DNA from: Vandiemenella viatica
Lineage: Eukaryota; Arthropoda; Insecta; Orthoptera; Morabidae
Direction of reading: 5' to 3'
NCBI GenBank assembly: GCA_031002005.1
Contig: JARYHS010013630.1
Coordinates: forward strand, 234,243,539-234,307,538
Length of the DNA: 64,000 nt
A program made the translations under genes and the position numbers. Below the pieces are notes generated by a model. It was not told the DNA's origin. It did no database searches and saw only the letters and a list, made by a program, of their open reading frames with translations. Position 1 is the stretch's first letter; each line of letters opens with the position of its first letter. Shown piece after piece: positions 11,851-23,965 of this stretch.

Positions 11851-14035
11851 CATACTACGTGCCCGGATCCGAGTCCAATATTTGCTTACACTTCTGCTCG
11901 CAAAAACTCTAAAAATTTAACGTAATATAACAGCTGGCAGAAATGGCTGTTGGAGGACGGTGGTGAAAAGAGTGTATGTTAGGGGTGAGAGGTGTGCTGT
12001 CACGGTAGCAGCTATAGCGACTGTCCCGCTCATAAAATATATGTTCCAGCTTAGTGGTGCGTGAGATCGGGTACTCAGTTAGCCATGAGAAGGGCATATG
12101 CATGTTGAGTGTGGTGTTGTTAGGACCAAGCTTTTAAGTGTTTCAAGATGGTCTGTATCTCATATGGAAGGTACTTAAGATATTATTAACAGGAACTTCT
12201 GTTCACTTTTGTGCGATTCGATCGAAAATAGATTTTGAGACCGGATCAGAAAGTAGGTAAATCTAGCACGACTACTTCATCGATGTTAATATTGTAAGCG
12301 GTAGATTACACTTTAGTCCATACATCCTCTGAAATAATTTTTATTTTTGAATTCATGTTTTCGCTGTGGCATCTTCTATTACCCGAAGACAAACTGTTCT
12401 CAACAATTTTGGGCGAGGAATTGTTTTGTTTGATAACGGTAAACATTATAATCGACACTGTTTTAGTTATTTAATGCTTTCAGCGTTAACAGAAAAATCT
12501 CGAAAATATTTGCTTACGAGAGTAATCTAAAGCAACTCTTAAAAAGATTTAAAACGCAATTTTTTCATCGTTAAAATTGTTGTTTACAATACACGCGGTA
12601 CAGAAGTGTGTACGGACAGATTAAGATTGCTAGCAACTACTTTTTTATATAACTGATCAAATGACATCAATTGAACATTAATGGACAATTTACGATATTT
12701 AACCGCATCATATTACACCCGAAGATGATAGTGGAATGATTCACTTTTTTTATCAGGGTAATTTGCAAATTATTATGACCTTCCTGGTAAGGATTTCCTG
12801 ATTATCGTTGCATTTCGTTTAGGTATAGATGTTTGACAGTAAGTTGGTGCGGTGTTCACTACTGTTTCGATGAAAGACATATCAGTTTTATAACTTAATT
12901 CGATAAGTTATTATATATTACCAATGTTCTTTCTTGGTGTATATTTATACTAAAATACAACTGGAGAACAATTGCCTCATCTGGTCTCCAACTGGAAATC
13001 TCAGACGCAATTGAACAAAATCAATATCCTTATAGCATTCGGTTGAAATGAGAGTACAGATAAGGCACAAGTTTTATAAACAAAACAAAAGTAGTTCGAA
13101 AACGTGCGGCTTTCTTCACAATTTATTGAGTAGCTGAAATTATACTACCTTATTTTCATGAAGAGAATTTCGACGGTATTTCGGTTAGTTTCTGTGAGCA
13201 GGTAAAATGATACTGAATTATTCTTTGTCTTACAGGCATCTACGCTGTGTAATATAAATTTTTTTGCTATAACGCTGGTTAATGGATGAGCTAAACGCAG
13301 TACTAGTCTACTCAAAGACCATCGAAGTTCATAGAAAGCAGGTTTGCTTCAAAAATACTTTTTCGAAGTTTTTTGTTTCTCAGTATCTGTTTACATACAC
13401 ACTTGAGGATACACTGTGAAAAACCACTTACTTTGCGGATTTAGCACTGCATGAATAATGTTGTTACTACCAACACTTCGTCAACAAACCAGGGTCCTCC
13501 TTCAGGGCTATTTCTGGTTGACGATTGGTTACACAACCTTGGGTTCATCTGCACAATATTGCAGCCGTCAGCAGGTGAATATCAGTCTGAAATAGCTCTG
13601 GGAGGCCCCTGGTTGTGTGACGAATAGCAACATCATTGATGAAGTGCTAAACCCATAAAGTAAGGATAATTTTACAACACGACACCTGATAAAGGCATCA
13701 GATTTTATATACAGTGTGTAATACTTATAAAAATAAGATTCGGGAAGTGAGTTGTGATTTCCTGGATGTATAAATATGCCAATTATTTGAAGATTGCAGA
13801 AACACGCACTAAATCGAATTGACTGTCCAGGAGCTGCGTAACTGCTGGTTTGCAGGAAAACAGTCGTCTGCCTGCTGAGTTGTGGTCGGGTTGCCTGCTC
13901 ACACACTACCTGCTCCGCTCCACTCTGATCTGCAGGCAGCTTAATTAAACGCGTAGCCCGGCCCCGGCCCCGGCCCTGGGCAAACCAGAACTGGAGAGGA
14001 ACGTCAGCAGGGAGGTGCTGCCTCAGCAGAAGAGG
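11851..14035. other. Intergenic or intronic, no recognisable gene (copy 2: 56079-58213)
   Basis: Mostly AT-rich, collinear between copies with small indels. The minus-strand frame at 13568-13906 (112 codons) is broken in copy 2 by indels, which argues against coding. A GC-rich patch at 13905-14035 adjoins the candidate exon at 14060. If that exon is real, this stretch would be its downstream intron. Confidence 0.45.
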
Positions 14036-14059
14036 CTAGGCCGAGGCGCCGCTGCTTAC

Positions 14060-14224
14060 CTCAACGCAATCTGAAAAACTTCTTCCTCGCTGCTCAGGTG
14101 GCGAAGTCCTACTGTGCCTTCTGGATGTTGATGAGAGGAGACGGAGGTACAAAGAAATAAGTGCGTCGACACTTCCATGTTTCGTTGAGGCACTGAGAGA
14201 AACTTTCAGACAACTTTGAAACAT
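14060..14224 (-). CDS. Candidate first coding exon, unknown protein (copy 2: 58238-58402)
   Basis: On the minus strand an ATG at 14222-14224 opens 55 codons, beginning MFQSCLKVSLSASTKHGSV and ending RGRSFSDCVE. They end exactly in phase 0 at a strong splice donor (GAG|GTAAGC, intron starting at 14059). Copy 2 has the same ATG, length and donor. The three substitutions between copies (GCA/GCT, AGA/AGG, GGA/GGG) are all synonymous third-position changes, and there are no indels, although flanking sequence has both. That is what purifying selection on a coding exon would leave, but three changes is a small sample. The peptide is Ser/Arg-rich and I recognise no domain. No downstream exon was identified. 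It could instead be a chance open frame. Confidence 0.35.
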
Positions 14225-14746
14225 ATTGTTTTGCTTAGAGATTTCGTGCTGCGTGTAAAGTTCATTCTATCACCAGTGTTGCCAACAAAACTTAGTTTTA
14301 TGTTCAGAAAATTTAAGCTAATTAAACATTCAGTGCTTACAATATTTCTATTGTCCATAATAAAATTACCAAATAAAAATGCTGAGCTGTAACCAAGCCA
14401 TTACTTACGCGATGCTACGTTGCTAAGTAGTGAAGAAACAAAATGCTAATTTTCTTTCTCGGTCTCCAGGTACTAAGCCGACGTCCACGAACTCACAGTA
14501 AATATTAAAAGCTTCAACTTAAGTTCAGACCCAACACAAACACTGCTCTGTTTTACACTCCAGAATACAGCAGCAGGGTTCGCACTAAGATAAATGTGTT
14601 TAGAAAATCTGCAAAAACACGTGAATGAAATGCTTGTAAAAAATAATGGCAAAGGCTTCAAGCGGGGTAAATACTTGAACACTTCATTGAGATGAACACA
14701 AATTGTAACTAAGCAGATGCATGTAACGTATGAATAAATTATCTCA

Positions 14747-14784
<38 letters not shown>

Positions 14785-15672
14785 AACCTTTAAAATTTAG
14801 TAAATATAGGTTTCCGAATAGTTAGTGCATTTTATTAAAAATAATCGTAAACATTCCGATTATACATTAATCTTCAGACATCAGAAAGATTGTGTATGTG
14901 AAAAGTGATATCAAACAAAAAAACAGTTCAAATATATATCCCATAAATCAATTTACCATATTCTCATTATATAAAAATCAACAAATCATATCACCAACTT
15001 TTACTTGACATATCATTACAAAAGTGTCGTTGAGATTGCTTTGAGCATCTTTTAGAATCAAATTTTAAAGGGGGGTTCTGCTAAATGTTATGAGACTTAT
15101 CACTGAACATTTGAGACAAATGTTTCCAATGACGTTTTTTAGGTTCAATCGCAGATGCAGAAATTTAATTACTGAAAGAACTTATAACTTAGTACTCATC
15201 GCAGATACACGTATATCCACACCAAAATTAAAAAATTTCAAAACTTATTCAGAATATAACCAAAAACGTTATGGTCTCATGAATTATTCACTCTAGTTCG
15301 CTATCCTTTCTCAATGCTGGACAAACAAACAACATAAGTTTACATTTCGAACAGTTAAGCAAGCTTAAAATGAAGTATAAGACAGCTATTTGGAAGAATT
15401 AGAACCTCTGATGCAGTTTATGTTTTGGTTTAATATTTGTTTGTGGTTAGAATCTTCATATTTTTTTTAAAAAAATAGAATTTTCCAGCAAGTCATTATA
15501 TTTAGTTACCAAACAGGATTATTCATTTTTAAATCAACAATAAAAAGTGGCGATACAGAGAACTGAAGTTTAATTTATAAAAAATATATTCTTCGACAGA
15601 ACTCAATAGTATTGTATAAACTGTTTGTCTTGTACTGTCGCAAATATTAGTATCATTTCGTCAATTATCTGG
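14225..15672. other. AT-rich intergenic with poly-A tract (copy 2: 58403-60816)
   Basis: A run of about 33 A at 14751-14783 is replaced in copy 2 by T- and A-rich mixed sequence. The mariner insertion site lies at 14417-14418. A 62- to 69-codon minus-strand frame (14473-14682) recurs in copy 2 but is unrecognised and has amino-acid changes. Confidence 0.6.
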
Positions 15673-17235
15673 TTTTTATATTTTTTTATTTTATTGGCAT
15701 TCGGTTTGAGACCATACAGCCATTCGACATTATTACAAAGCTTCTTACATCCATCAAACCTATCTGTTTACACATTTCCTTATCTATATTAGGTAAACTT
15801 ATTACAATCTTGTTGAATGAATAATAAATAATGGTCACTAAATTAGAACATAGTGAAGATATAATGTAAGTGATGCTATTTACAAATTTTCAAATTTCAA
15901 GTGCCATTTTGTGGACCGTAATCTTAAAAAGCGTTGCTAGACAATACATCAACTAGACTTAGTAATCATCGGTTCTGTTTTAACGTGTAGATCCATTATT
16001 ATCTATGGATTAGTCAAATTCGCCGTATTTCTTTGACAAGTCATCTGTAGTGGGTTGATCTATCTGGTGTTGGCCTCAATCGGTGGAATGGTAAGCATAC
16101 TGTTAATTTTGCCATGTTAGTTGTTGTGCTTGCGCGGAAATGGAGTTGTGCTGTGCATTGGGCTTTAGGTTTGAAGTATAGACATTTCCTATTTTAACTT
16201 CCAAGGTTGATTAGAATTCTATCCCTCCATCTTTTAAGTATCTGGAGAGAATGTTAAGTGCTACTTTGTTGTTGCTGGAAAGTAGAAGGGGTAACGTTTG
16301 TCGGCAAGGGGAAGCCGTTCTTGGCAAGATCTTTCATCATTTGGTCCTGGAATGTTTGGTATTTATTGCATGAAAATATTATATGATTGATGCCTCCTAT
16401 TGCCTGGTCTGAGCAGTCGCAATATGGATAATCTCTCAACCCTATTCGGTGTAGTTGGCTGGGGAAGTTACCGTGGTTAAATCGGGCTCTCGATATCGTA
16501 GTGATTAATCGTCTGCTACTGTTCCAGTTGTAAGACCAAGGTTTTGGAGATACGCTCAGTTGAATGGTTGCGTAATATGAGGCTTTGATTTTTGAAGAAT
16601 TCGTCCATTCCTCTTGCCATTATTCCTTGGCTCTTGCTTTGATGTTATGTGTTATATCCGAGATCGGAAGTTGCATGTTGATTCCCTTTCTCTCATGGCT
16701 AGCTTTTTTTGCCGGGACGTCCACCCGTTCGTTATGTTCTACGCCGCTGAGAGATGGAATCCCATCAGTATAGTCCTAATGCCAAGTTCCCTGTTCCGTT
16801 TTAGTTGTTGTAGAATTTCCAATCCAATAGATTGAGTATGGCTATTCCACGTAGTATTATGTAAGCTCTTTAGTACGCTGAGGGAGTCCGTCAGGATGAC
16901 GACTATGTCCATGTTGGTACTTTGGATATATCTGATGGCTTCCAGCAGGGCTTTTGCTTCAGCTGTATAGATGGATGCCTCTTCGGGTAGCGAAAATTGA
17001 GTCGATTTACCTGTGTTTGGACAGAAATATGCCGCTCCTACTCTATTATTTCCAGTGGTTTTCGATCCGTCTGTGAATATTTTAAGAGTGCTGTTGTCTG
17101 GTTTTGATAGGAATCTGAATACCTTGTGGATCAAATTTCCGGATTTGTCTTCCTCCCAGAGGATTGTGTGGATTCTTTCTAGACGAAGCTCGAAAGGTTC
17201 TTTAAAGATCGGGTCAATTATCTTACTTTATGAAA
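15673..17235 (-). pseudogene. 5'-truncated non-LTR retrotransposon with RNase H domain
   Basis: Minus-strand reading gives the C-terminal part of an I/R1/Loa-type LINE polyprotein. An RNase H domain starts near 17085 with the metal-binding residues in IFTDGSK, AEAKALLEAI and LTDSLSVLKSL. The expected fourth block (IPSHxGIxGNExAD in active elements) is degraded to IPSLSGVEHNERVD after a frameshift near 16757. It is followed by ISRARFNHGNFPSQLHRIGL and the zinc-knuckle-like CDCSDQAIGGINHIIFSC near 16365-16420. An additional in-frame stop lies between these parts. A T-rich tract at 15673 with AATAAA on the minus strand marks the likely polyadenylated 3' end. The domain order is known for the I, R1 and Loa clades; exact clade is uncertain. 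Confidence 0.88.
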
Positions 17236-18072
17236 CATGATTATCTGAGAAAGTCATAATTAGCAAAGATACGATAAAAATTCTAAACCTGAGTTAAGCG
17301 AAAATGTCTCTTAAATATAAATTTCGTAGTTTCATGTGAACCATTTATGTTTTCAAGTATTCGAATAATGTATTTTCTATTCGTATGTTCCTGACATTAT
17401 AAAACTATCTGCCATCATACCATCACTGATATAACGGAAATTAAATTTTGTATTTCAGGTTCCACCAGTAAACTGAATATAATATTTCTCTCTTACTATT
17501 GGTGTACCATTCAGGCGAAAGGAACCCTTATTTTAATACATCCGCATTCGACACGTTACATATTTGATTCAATATTTCTTTTTCTTTTTTTATATTATTT
17601 CATTTTGTTTAGACAGCAGTGTGGTACGAATTTATTCGTGTATGTAATACAACTAGCTTGTTCAACATTACTGGCTATTTCTGCGTCTGAAAAATTATTT
17701 ATGAGTGTAATGTTATTTACGTAAATGAAAATTTTGAGTTATATGATACTAATTTATTAATATTAACTAAAAACTTTACTAAGATATACTGTATGACAAA
17801 CGTTTACTTTCTAAATCCACAATGAATATACACATTCATCTTCTGTTTAGATGCAAATAATTGATAATATTGAATACCGGATCATGAGACAAACTGTACT
17901 GAAATAATTGGTCTTTAGTTTGCAATAAAAGGAACCAAGCACAAAAATAAAATATAAAACAATACCAATCAATACATAACCATTTTTCTACTTGCAAGAA
18001 ACTAGTATAAACTGTTTTACAGCAACCTTAAATTCTATCATATCTGACCCGACTAATTCACAAACAATTATT
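17236..18072. other. AT-rich intergenic, no gene seen (copy 2: 62386-63209)
   Basis: Short open frames only, with indels between copies. A 103-codon frame in copy 2 (62659-62970) is not open in copy 1. Confidence 0.6.
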
Positions 18073-18600
18073 GTAATAATAATAATAATAATAATTGATC
18101 AAATTGCCATGGAGCGCCCGTTCCGGTAGCAGTCTCCCTACACAACCCCCTTTCTTCTACCAACCTACTTTTGGCCTCTACTAGTTTTTACTTTAAATTC
18201 CTTCAGTGTTTCCGAAAAATTATTCATCACTTCTCTTGCCAACGTATTATTGTTCCTTACGCTCTTTCCTACGAAAGAAAATTTTCCCACACTCTTATAC
18301 CTCAAATCAAGTGCAAACCTGTGGTCATGGTCAACTTTACCCTTCCAAGCACCTCACTTAATTTTCCAACCAATATGTTTCCACGCTTTATCACCAGTAT
18401 AGGACTTGAACACTCCTATGACTCTCTTCGCCCTCCTTCTATCCTCCAAAAAAAATCCCACTCCAGCTCCTTTATTATATTAGTTACCGTTTGTACTCTG
18501 CGGTGATTCCAAAGAAAAATCTGGCAAACCTCCTCTGGACCCCTTCAACTCCTGTATTTGATAAGCAAAGTGTAGATCTCAACTGTGAGAAATGCGTCTA
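18073..18600 (-). pseudogene. LINE fragment, reverse transcriptase C-terminus with (ATT)n tail
   Basis: Minus-strand frames with several shifts give GVEGVQRRFARFFFGIT, then a charged segment (WDxxEDRRRAKRVIGVFK), then DHRFALDLRYKSVGKFSF and MNNFSETLKEFKVK. This is the classic order at the end of CR1/L2/jockey-type reverse transcriptases (VQRRAARF, LExRR, FFPRTIxxWN, FK). It shares aattgccatggagcgc with the fragment at 6356, so the two belong to one family. The 3' tail is an (ATT)n microsatellite at 18073-18094, seven or eight units here and about four in copy 2 (63215-63230). Confidence 0.82.
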
Positions 18601-18795
18601 GAGAGAAACAGGAATTAAACGTACAATGCTGTTTGTGTAATGCGAAAATAATCGCTATATGACGGAGCGTTATGAAAATAACGTTTGGCGTTTAGATAAC
18701 TCATTGTTTTAAAGTCGCATGTCTTCCAATAAATATCATTTTATTGATGAGAGGGGGGAAGAACTGAGTTCCTGCGAGAAGTCTTACCGGGCCTT

Positions 18796-19010
18796 ACCGA
18801 GCGTGGTGGGTGAACGTTTAACTTTCTGGCTTCGCAGTCAGGTTCGAATCCCCGTCCGGGCATCCAGATTTGGGTTTTCCATGGTTTCCCCAATTCACTC
18901 CAAGTGAATGCCGGGATGCTTCCTTCAAAAAGGCCATGGCCGAATTCCTTCCCGTTCCTTGTCCCCAGTCCTATCCCGCCTCTAATGACCTTAGCCGTCG
19001 AGGAGGTGTA
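18796..19010 (+). repeat. tRNA-derived SINE
   Basis: Plus-strand element opening accgagcgtggtgggtgaac (tRNA-like head, A-box region), then the B box GGTTCGAATCC at 18841-18851, then the family body (ccatggtttcccc, gccgggatgcttccttc, ggccatggccgaattcc, cctctaatgacctt). It is the same family as 38045 and 38758. In copy 2 the same start (63980 on) is preceded by about 45 bp, including a T run, that copy 1 lacks. Confidence 0.85.
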
Positions 19011-21360
19011 AGAAAAATTGTTTGTGAAATGCGTAGTTTTTAAGGTGGAAAGTGGAAAGATGACTGCGGGAAACCACCTAAAAACCACAAAGAAGACGGC
19101 TCGTGCCCGGTCCCGATATACCTCCTGTGGGCGGTGCCTGGCGCACTCTACCACACTGGCATGTCACGTTAATTTTCAATTAATTGACATTTAAATCTGC
19201 ATTATTTGTGAGCAAGTGAAGTACAAAATGACATTGTATGATTATTTTTTAGTTTATGAAATTGGTATTCATTCTGCATTTTGCCCACGGAAAATTAGTT
19301 TTTCGATCGACCAGGACATAGTTTTCGACTTTGTGAATGTACACAAGTTAAACTGCAGTGCTAAGTTTTGTGCAGGAGAAGTGATTCTCTGATCACAGGT
19401 ATTCAAATGCGTGTATATAAGTTCCGTAGTGCTGGCAGTTCTAGTATGAGGCACTCTGTTTGAGACCTCGCCGCTTTGCATACAGAGGGTCGCGCTTGAT
19501 GGCAGCAAGCCGCTTGCGTTTTCCCCTGATGAGTCGACTCTCCCGCGGCGTCCTCTTCAGCGTTTATTGGTCCCCAACGGCAAGCGCAATCAGCAGAGAG
19601 ATGGCACAACGACTCCTTACGTACTTGCCGGAATAGAATTCCTTGATGGGCGTAGAAATGAGAGATGCATCCAGCTTTGTGTCTAATTTCTAAGAGAATG
19701 TGGCACTCCTTTCTTTGTTGGATGAAATAACGCAAACCAAGACTTCAACGAACTGCCTCAGTTTACGGAACCACAGAGAGGACGCGTTACCGGGTCCCCC
19801 TGCTCTCCTATTTAACTACCCTCTGTCAAGTGTTATACTTGTTTTCTTGCTGACTTAGCAGTCATTCACTCATAAGGGGAATCTCCTGAAGTTGAAGGAT
19901 GTTTAGAACGTAAAGAAAAACAAATTATTCTACACTGTTCCGCCTATTTTTGAGGTTTACAGCACCGTGGGTTCCATGTAAGTTAAATTGATTATCTGAA
20001 CTACCTGCAATTGTAATTAATTAATCAATCTTTTTCTTATTGATTAGTAATTTTTGTGTGCGCTCCTTCATCCGAAAAGCGACCTTCCAAGAACTTAACA
20101 ATTACGCAATATGACGTCATAAGCTCAAACTTTATTACTAAAATTTGTTATAAACAAAACTGATGCTTGAAGTGTAAACAGAAGTTAGCAAATACGTTAA
20201 AACAAAGTTCTTTTTCTGCTATGTGACTTTACGAATATAAGTATTTTTAAAAAAAAAATTGAAATATTCGCTCCTTCAGAATATAATCCTTAAGTCGCCA
20301 TGACTTTTATATGGTATTTCGTATAACTCAAGATCTTCATTTAATTGTTATTGACGTGCTACCTAACATAAGCAACTAACCTTGAAACATAAGTTGTTAA
20401 TATTCCTTTTTTGAATTACAGCTTTGATCATGTCAGTTCCTGTAAATGGGCATAAGATCTGATCTGTTAGTTTCACCAACTATATAACACCATTAAATAT
20501 TATATTGTTTAGTGATGTAAAATAAATTCCTGAAAAATAATCTCATTTATAACTCCTTATAAGATTTCAGAATGTAAATATTAAACTTATTACTTCCCAT
20601 TTTGCTAGTATCAACTCAAATGCTTCTGTTCTTTACATCAACGGATTTATTTATACGCATACCAATGCAAATAAGAATCACCTTAGTTTTAACAAATTGT
20701 GTATGCACTTCATACATTAAAAGATTAATTTCCTGACTCCTGGCCTTATTTTTAAATGACATTAGCCTTATTAGTGTATATAAAATAGCAGTCCATACGA
20801 TTACTATTTTCCAACTATACAACAAACTCCAGCGATGATTTCTGCTACACGCCAACCAGAGATAAAACAGCTCCCCAACTAAAAGAAATTTATCAGACAC
20901 GAATATTTACATTCGTTGAAACTATTCCCTCACTAACACAAGTAATATATGTCGATCAATAGCCGAAAGAAATATGATCAGTGTATCTGTGTACAATTTG
21001 GAGCCACGAGATTACTATTTCTCGTACCATATTCCATGTTCTTTAACTTCACCAGTAGACTGCAGAAACAAATAACTAGACTCCAACAATTGAATGGATT
21101 CATGAACCAACTACTCGATTTGTCAATAGGCTATGACATTATAGGTAGTGTCTGGTAGAATTTTCTTCTCTTCTGTCTTCCATTTGTCCGTCGTAAGCTT
21201 AAATAATATATCTGTGCTTAGAGACATATTCCCTGAAGGCATCTGCATGATTACAACATAGTTCCTGCGTCATTTATATTTGAGTAACACCATTCAATGG
21301 GACATTCGTCTGGCTTGGGAGGCCGATTAATAAGGATTTCAGTTTGGATTTCATACTCAC
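19011..21360. other. Intergenic, no recognisable gene
   Basis: At 19040-19155 a GC-rich stretch resembles another degenerate tRNA-like repeat on the minus strand but its A and B boxes are not convincing. A moderately GC-rich patch at 19440-19760 has a 110-codon minus-strand frame (19403-19735) that resembles nothing I know. The rest is AT-rich with short frames. Confidence 0.5.
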
Positions 21361-21364
21361 TAAG

Positions 21365-21740
21365 AAGTTGAACTAACGGGAGTGCGAGGTGGCCCCCCGT
21401 GACGTGCCCCCGCAGGGCGCTGGTCGGTCGCAAAGTGGTTGTGCGGCGCTGGCCGTGCATGTGACAGCGACACGGCCGCTCGCCGCCAGTTAATTCCGCA
21501 GCTCCTGCTGCCCTGCGGCCGCCCACGCCGCCCGGCTGTGGCGCCGCATTTTTCCCCGCCAGATTGTGTTCTGCGGCGGCGATCGAGCGGCGGTGCAGAG
21601 CCCCGTACCGTTTTGATTACTGTCTGCACAGGAGGGCGGGGACGTTGTGTACAGGCACGACAGGACACCGCGTGACGTCCACCTATAATGGAGAGCCTCG
21701 CCGGAACGGTGAACCACTTTGCAAACGCAGGGAGACAACT
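21365..21740. promoter_or_regulatory. CpG-rich island
   Basis: About 375 bp of strongly GC- and CpG-rich sequence (runs such as gcggccgcccacgccgcccg) in an AT-rich neighbourhood. Overlapping long frames occur on both strands (the longest is 156 codons, minus strand, 21360-21830). They are Arg/Pro/Gly-rich and mutually overlapping, as expected in GC-rich DNA, so I do not call a protein. It may be a promoter or 5' exon of a gene outside the recognisable sequence, or an unmethylated island. Confidence 0.45.
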
Positions 21741-23099
21741 CCCCGAAAGGGGACTGTCATAAAGAGGAACACAATTCGCTGGTCCACATATCTCTGCTGT
21801 GATTAAATTTTCGTCAGACCCGTGTTTCATTAATTCGTTTTTTTTTGCTAAGGCTTCACTGCTATCAGTTCATTCGGATTATTCGAAACGAAAGAGATTC
21901 AACGCCAGCGCGCCCATTTTTTTAAACATTTATTCACAAGTAACTAAAAAAATCCAACAACTCAGAGTAATTTACCGTACTTAAGAAAACTACCAATAGA
22001 TTTATTGGAAAATAATTAAGTAATCCATTGTTTTCTAAACAAAATATCGCTAACTCTTGTGATGTAGAATCACCTCTGCAGACATCGGTTGAAAACTTTA
22101 TCCGTAGTATGGCAAACAGAGAAAAGTAAAATGTCTATATTTACTTTTTCTCTCTGTAAACCTCATATGTTTTTTCAAATTACTAGCGATAACAGATCTA
22201 TACACGAGCTGAAGTCCTTTATCCTACACGCACTTCATTCGATGATCCAGCCACACCATAAGACAAAGCTGAAATGGATTCTACATTTTTGCACTTGTAT
22301 TCTTGTTGGAGTATTTAGTATATCAATATTTTTTTTTTTTGATTAGTGCAGTGCATGCTATGTGTTTTTTTTTTTTTTTATATAATAGTAATCTGATGAC
22401 AAATTGATTTAAAATTAAATCGTAGTAAATTGGCGACACTTACTACTAATCGATTATTTAGTAATTTACTATTTCACTGGCCGACTTTAATACACTACGG
22501 AAATTATTTCTGCCTAATATTACTTCTTCAGCTTATTGAATTCAGAAGATCATGTTTTATAAGTTATGAATTTGCCCTACAGTCCTCTTAAGGCTCATAC
22601 CTCGTATAATAAAAATACGTTTGACCTAATACCTGAAACAGGTAAAATAACCAGAAGTACCGAACGTAAACTAACATGGTTTCAATTAGAATATACTGTT
22701 ACACAGACTCATATAATTAATCCCTTTCTCTTGGTGTTTCGGTTTAATAACTGTAGATATTGCAATGGGCTATACCAATTACTTTACTCGTTATTTACTC
22801 GTATCATCTCTTCTTAGTGTAGCTCCAGCGTAGGACTTTTGGATTCTGAAATTTGAGCGTGTAAAACAGATTTCTAGACTTCTGAGTGCCTTCTTATTAG
22901 TAAGACTGATTGCAATAGTACGTTACTTCTCAGCGTTTCATTAAGGTTAGTGAGGCAGAGTTTGAAGGCTGAAGTTACCTGATTCTTATTCTCTGTCTAA
23001 CGGTGTGGTCAATTTCGCTTATCCTCATATTTCTAACCCATTTATTATCTATTCTCATGTTAACAATCATTTGCAACTGTAATGGTCCAAATTACATTT
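21741..23099. other. AT-rich intergenic, no gene seen
   Basis: Poly-T runs at about 22331-22340 and 22365-22379. Short frames only. Confidence 0.6.
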
Positions 23100-23200
23100 T
23101 TCATGTTTATGTTTTGTTTTCCATGTTTTGTACATGTTCATGTATTTTATTTCATGTTTATGTTTTGTTTCCATCTTTTGTACATGTTCATGTATTTAAT
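23100..23200. repeat. Two-unit tandem repeat, period 51 bp
   Basis: Unit 1 starts at 23100 and unit 2 at 23151, both beginning ttcatgtttatgttttg and ending catgttcatgtattt, with a few substitutions and a 1-bp indel. It is a simple local tandem duplication. Confidence 0.85.
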
Positions 23201-23965
23201 TTTGGGTACGACTGGCTGAACTAGCACGACCTGGCTATTTTGGTTCCTGGCTATCTTGGTGTGAAGTCTTATGGTAACAGGCTACTGAACACTCTGAGTC
23301 ATTGTGAGAGATGGCGTGATATGTAAATAACAGTCCGGACACCCCTGCTGGAATGCATGCAGGGTGGGGTGGGTCAGGTGCTGGCGGACGGGAGGACGGT
23401 CGCGAAAAGACAGTGCGGGAGAGAAGGTTGTATAGACTGGTGTGTTGAAAAGGTTTAAGTGAACGTCGTACGTGAGAGTGATTAGTGTTTGGTCACTGCC
23501 AGTACACCAACGGGACTCCTGCCACATAATGGATATCACTGTGCTACGACAATTGATTATTGGAAGCAAAACCTTTTCCACATAGTGAAACAACGAGACG
23601 CCCCACAATTATTGCTGAGGTCAGTTATCCTCAGCGCAAGTACACTCCAATTCAAGTAATCGGCAAATGGGCTGATCAGCATTTGGATGACCTATAAGCG
23701 CCCTGAGTTTAAGAACAATTTCACGCTCTACAAATAGCCAGGACATATTTAGTTCAAGAGATTAAATTTTGCTAGTCGAATATCAAATTATTTTATTTCA
23801 TATTTTATTAGTTCATTTTGGTAATTGTTTCAAAATGTTAGTAACTACCATTAATGATTTGATTAACAGGTGTTATTTATATAAAATAAATTAAATGTAT
23901 ATGAAAGATCTTTCATTTCTGGAGGTACCTTGCAATATTTGATGAAATTAAAATAAGAAAAGTAA
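23201..23965. other. Intergenic up to the gap, no gene seen
   Basis: Moderately GC-rich at 23330-23420, AT-rich after 23750. The minus-strand frame at 23282-23608 (108 codons) is unrecognised. Confidence 0.5.

Larger units (their letters stand above)
58..18795 (+). repeat. Large direct duplication, copy 1
   Basis: This stretch aligns collinearly and in the same orientation with about 45750-63915. Anchor pairs are 2176/47884, 4607/50335, 11719/55947, 14224/58402 and 16254/61400. Sampled divergence is roughly 2-5%, with one block at 0.4%. Copy 1 carries 1437 bp (8662-10098) that copy 2 lacks, and lacks the mariner found in copy 2. The left end is cut by the window. Just past 18794 the copies differ locally, but both continue into the same SINE. 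Copy 2 then runs off the window, so the true unit length (at least about 18.8 kb) cannot be seen. It may be a tandem segmental duplication or an uncollapsed haplotype joined across the N gap. Confidence 0.97.

Noticed and set aside
13568..13906. 112-codon minus-strand frame
   Set aside because: Split by indels in copy 2 into two unrelated short frames, so not constrained as a protein.
21360..21830. 156-codon minus-strand frame in the CpG island
   Set aside because: Competing frames on both strands and low-complexity Arg/Pro/Gly content indicate a composition effect; no domain recognised.
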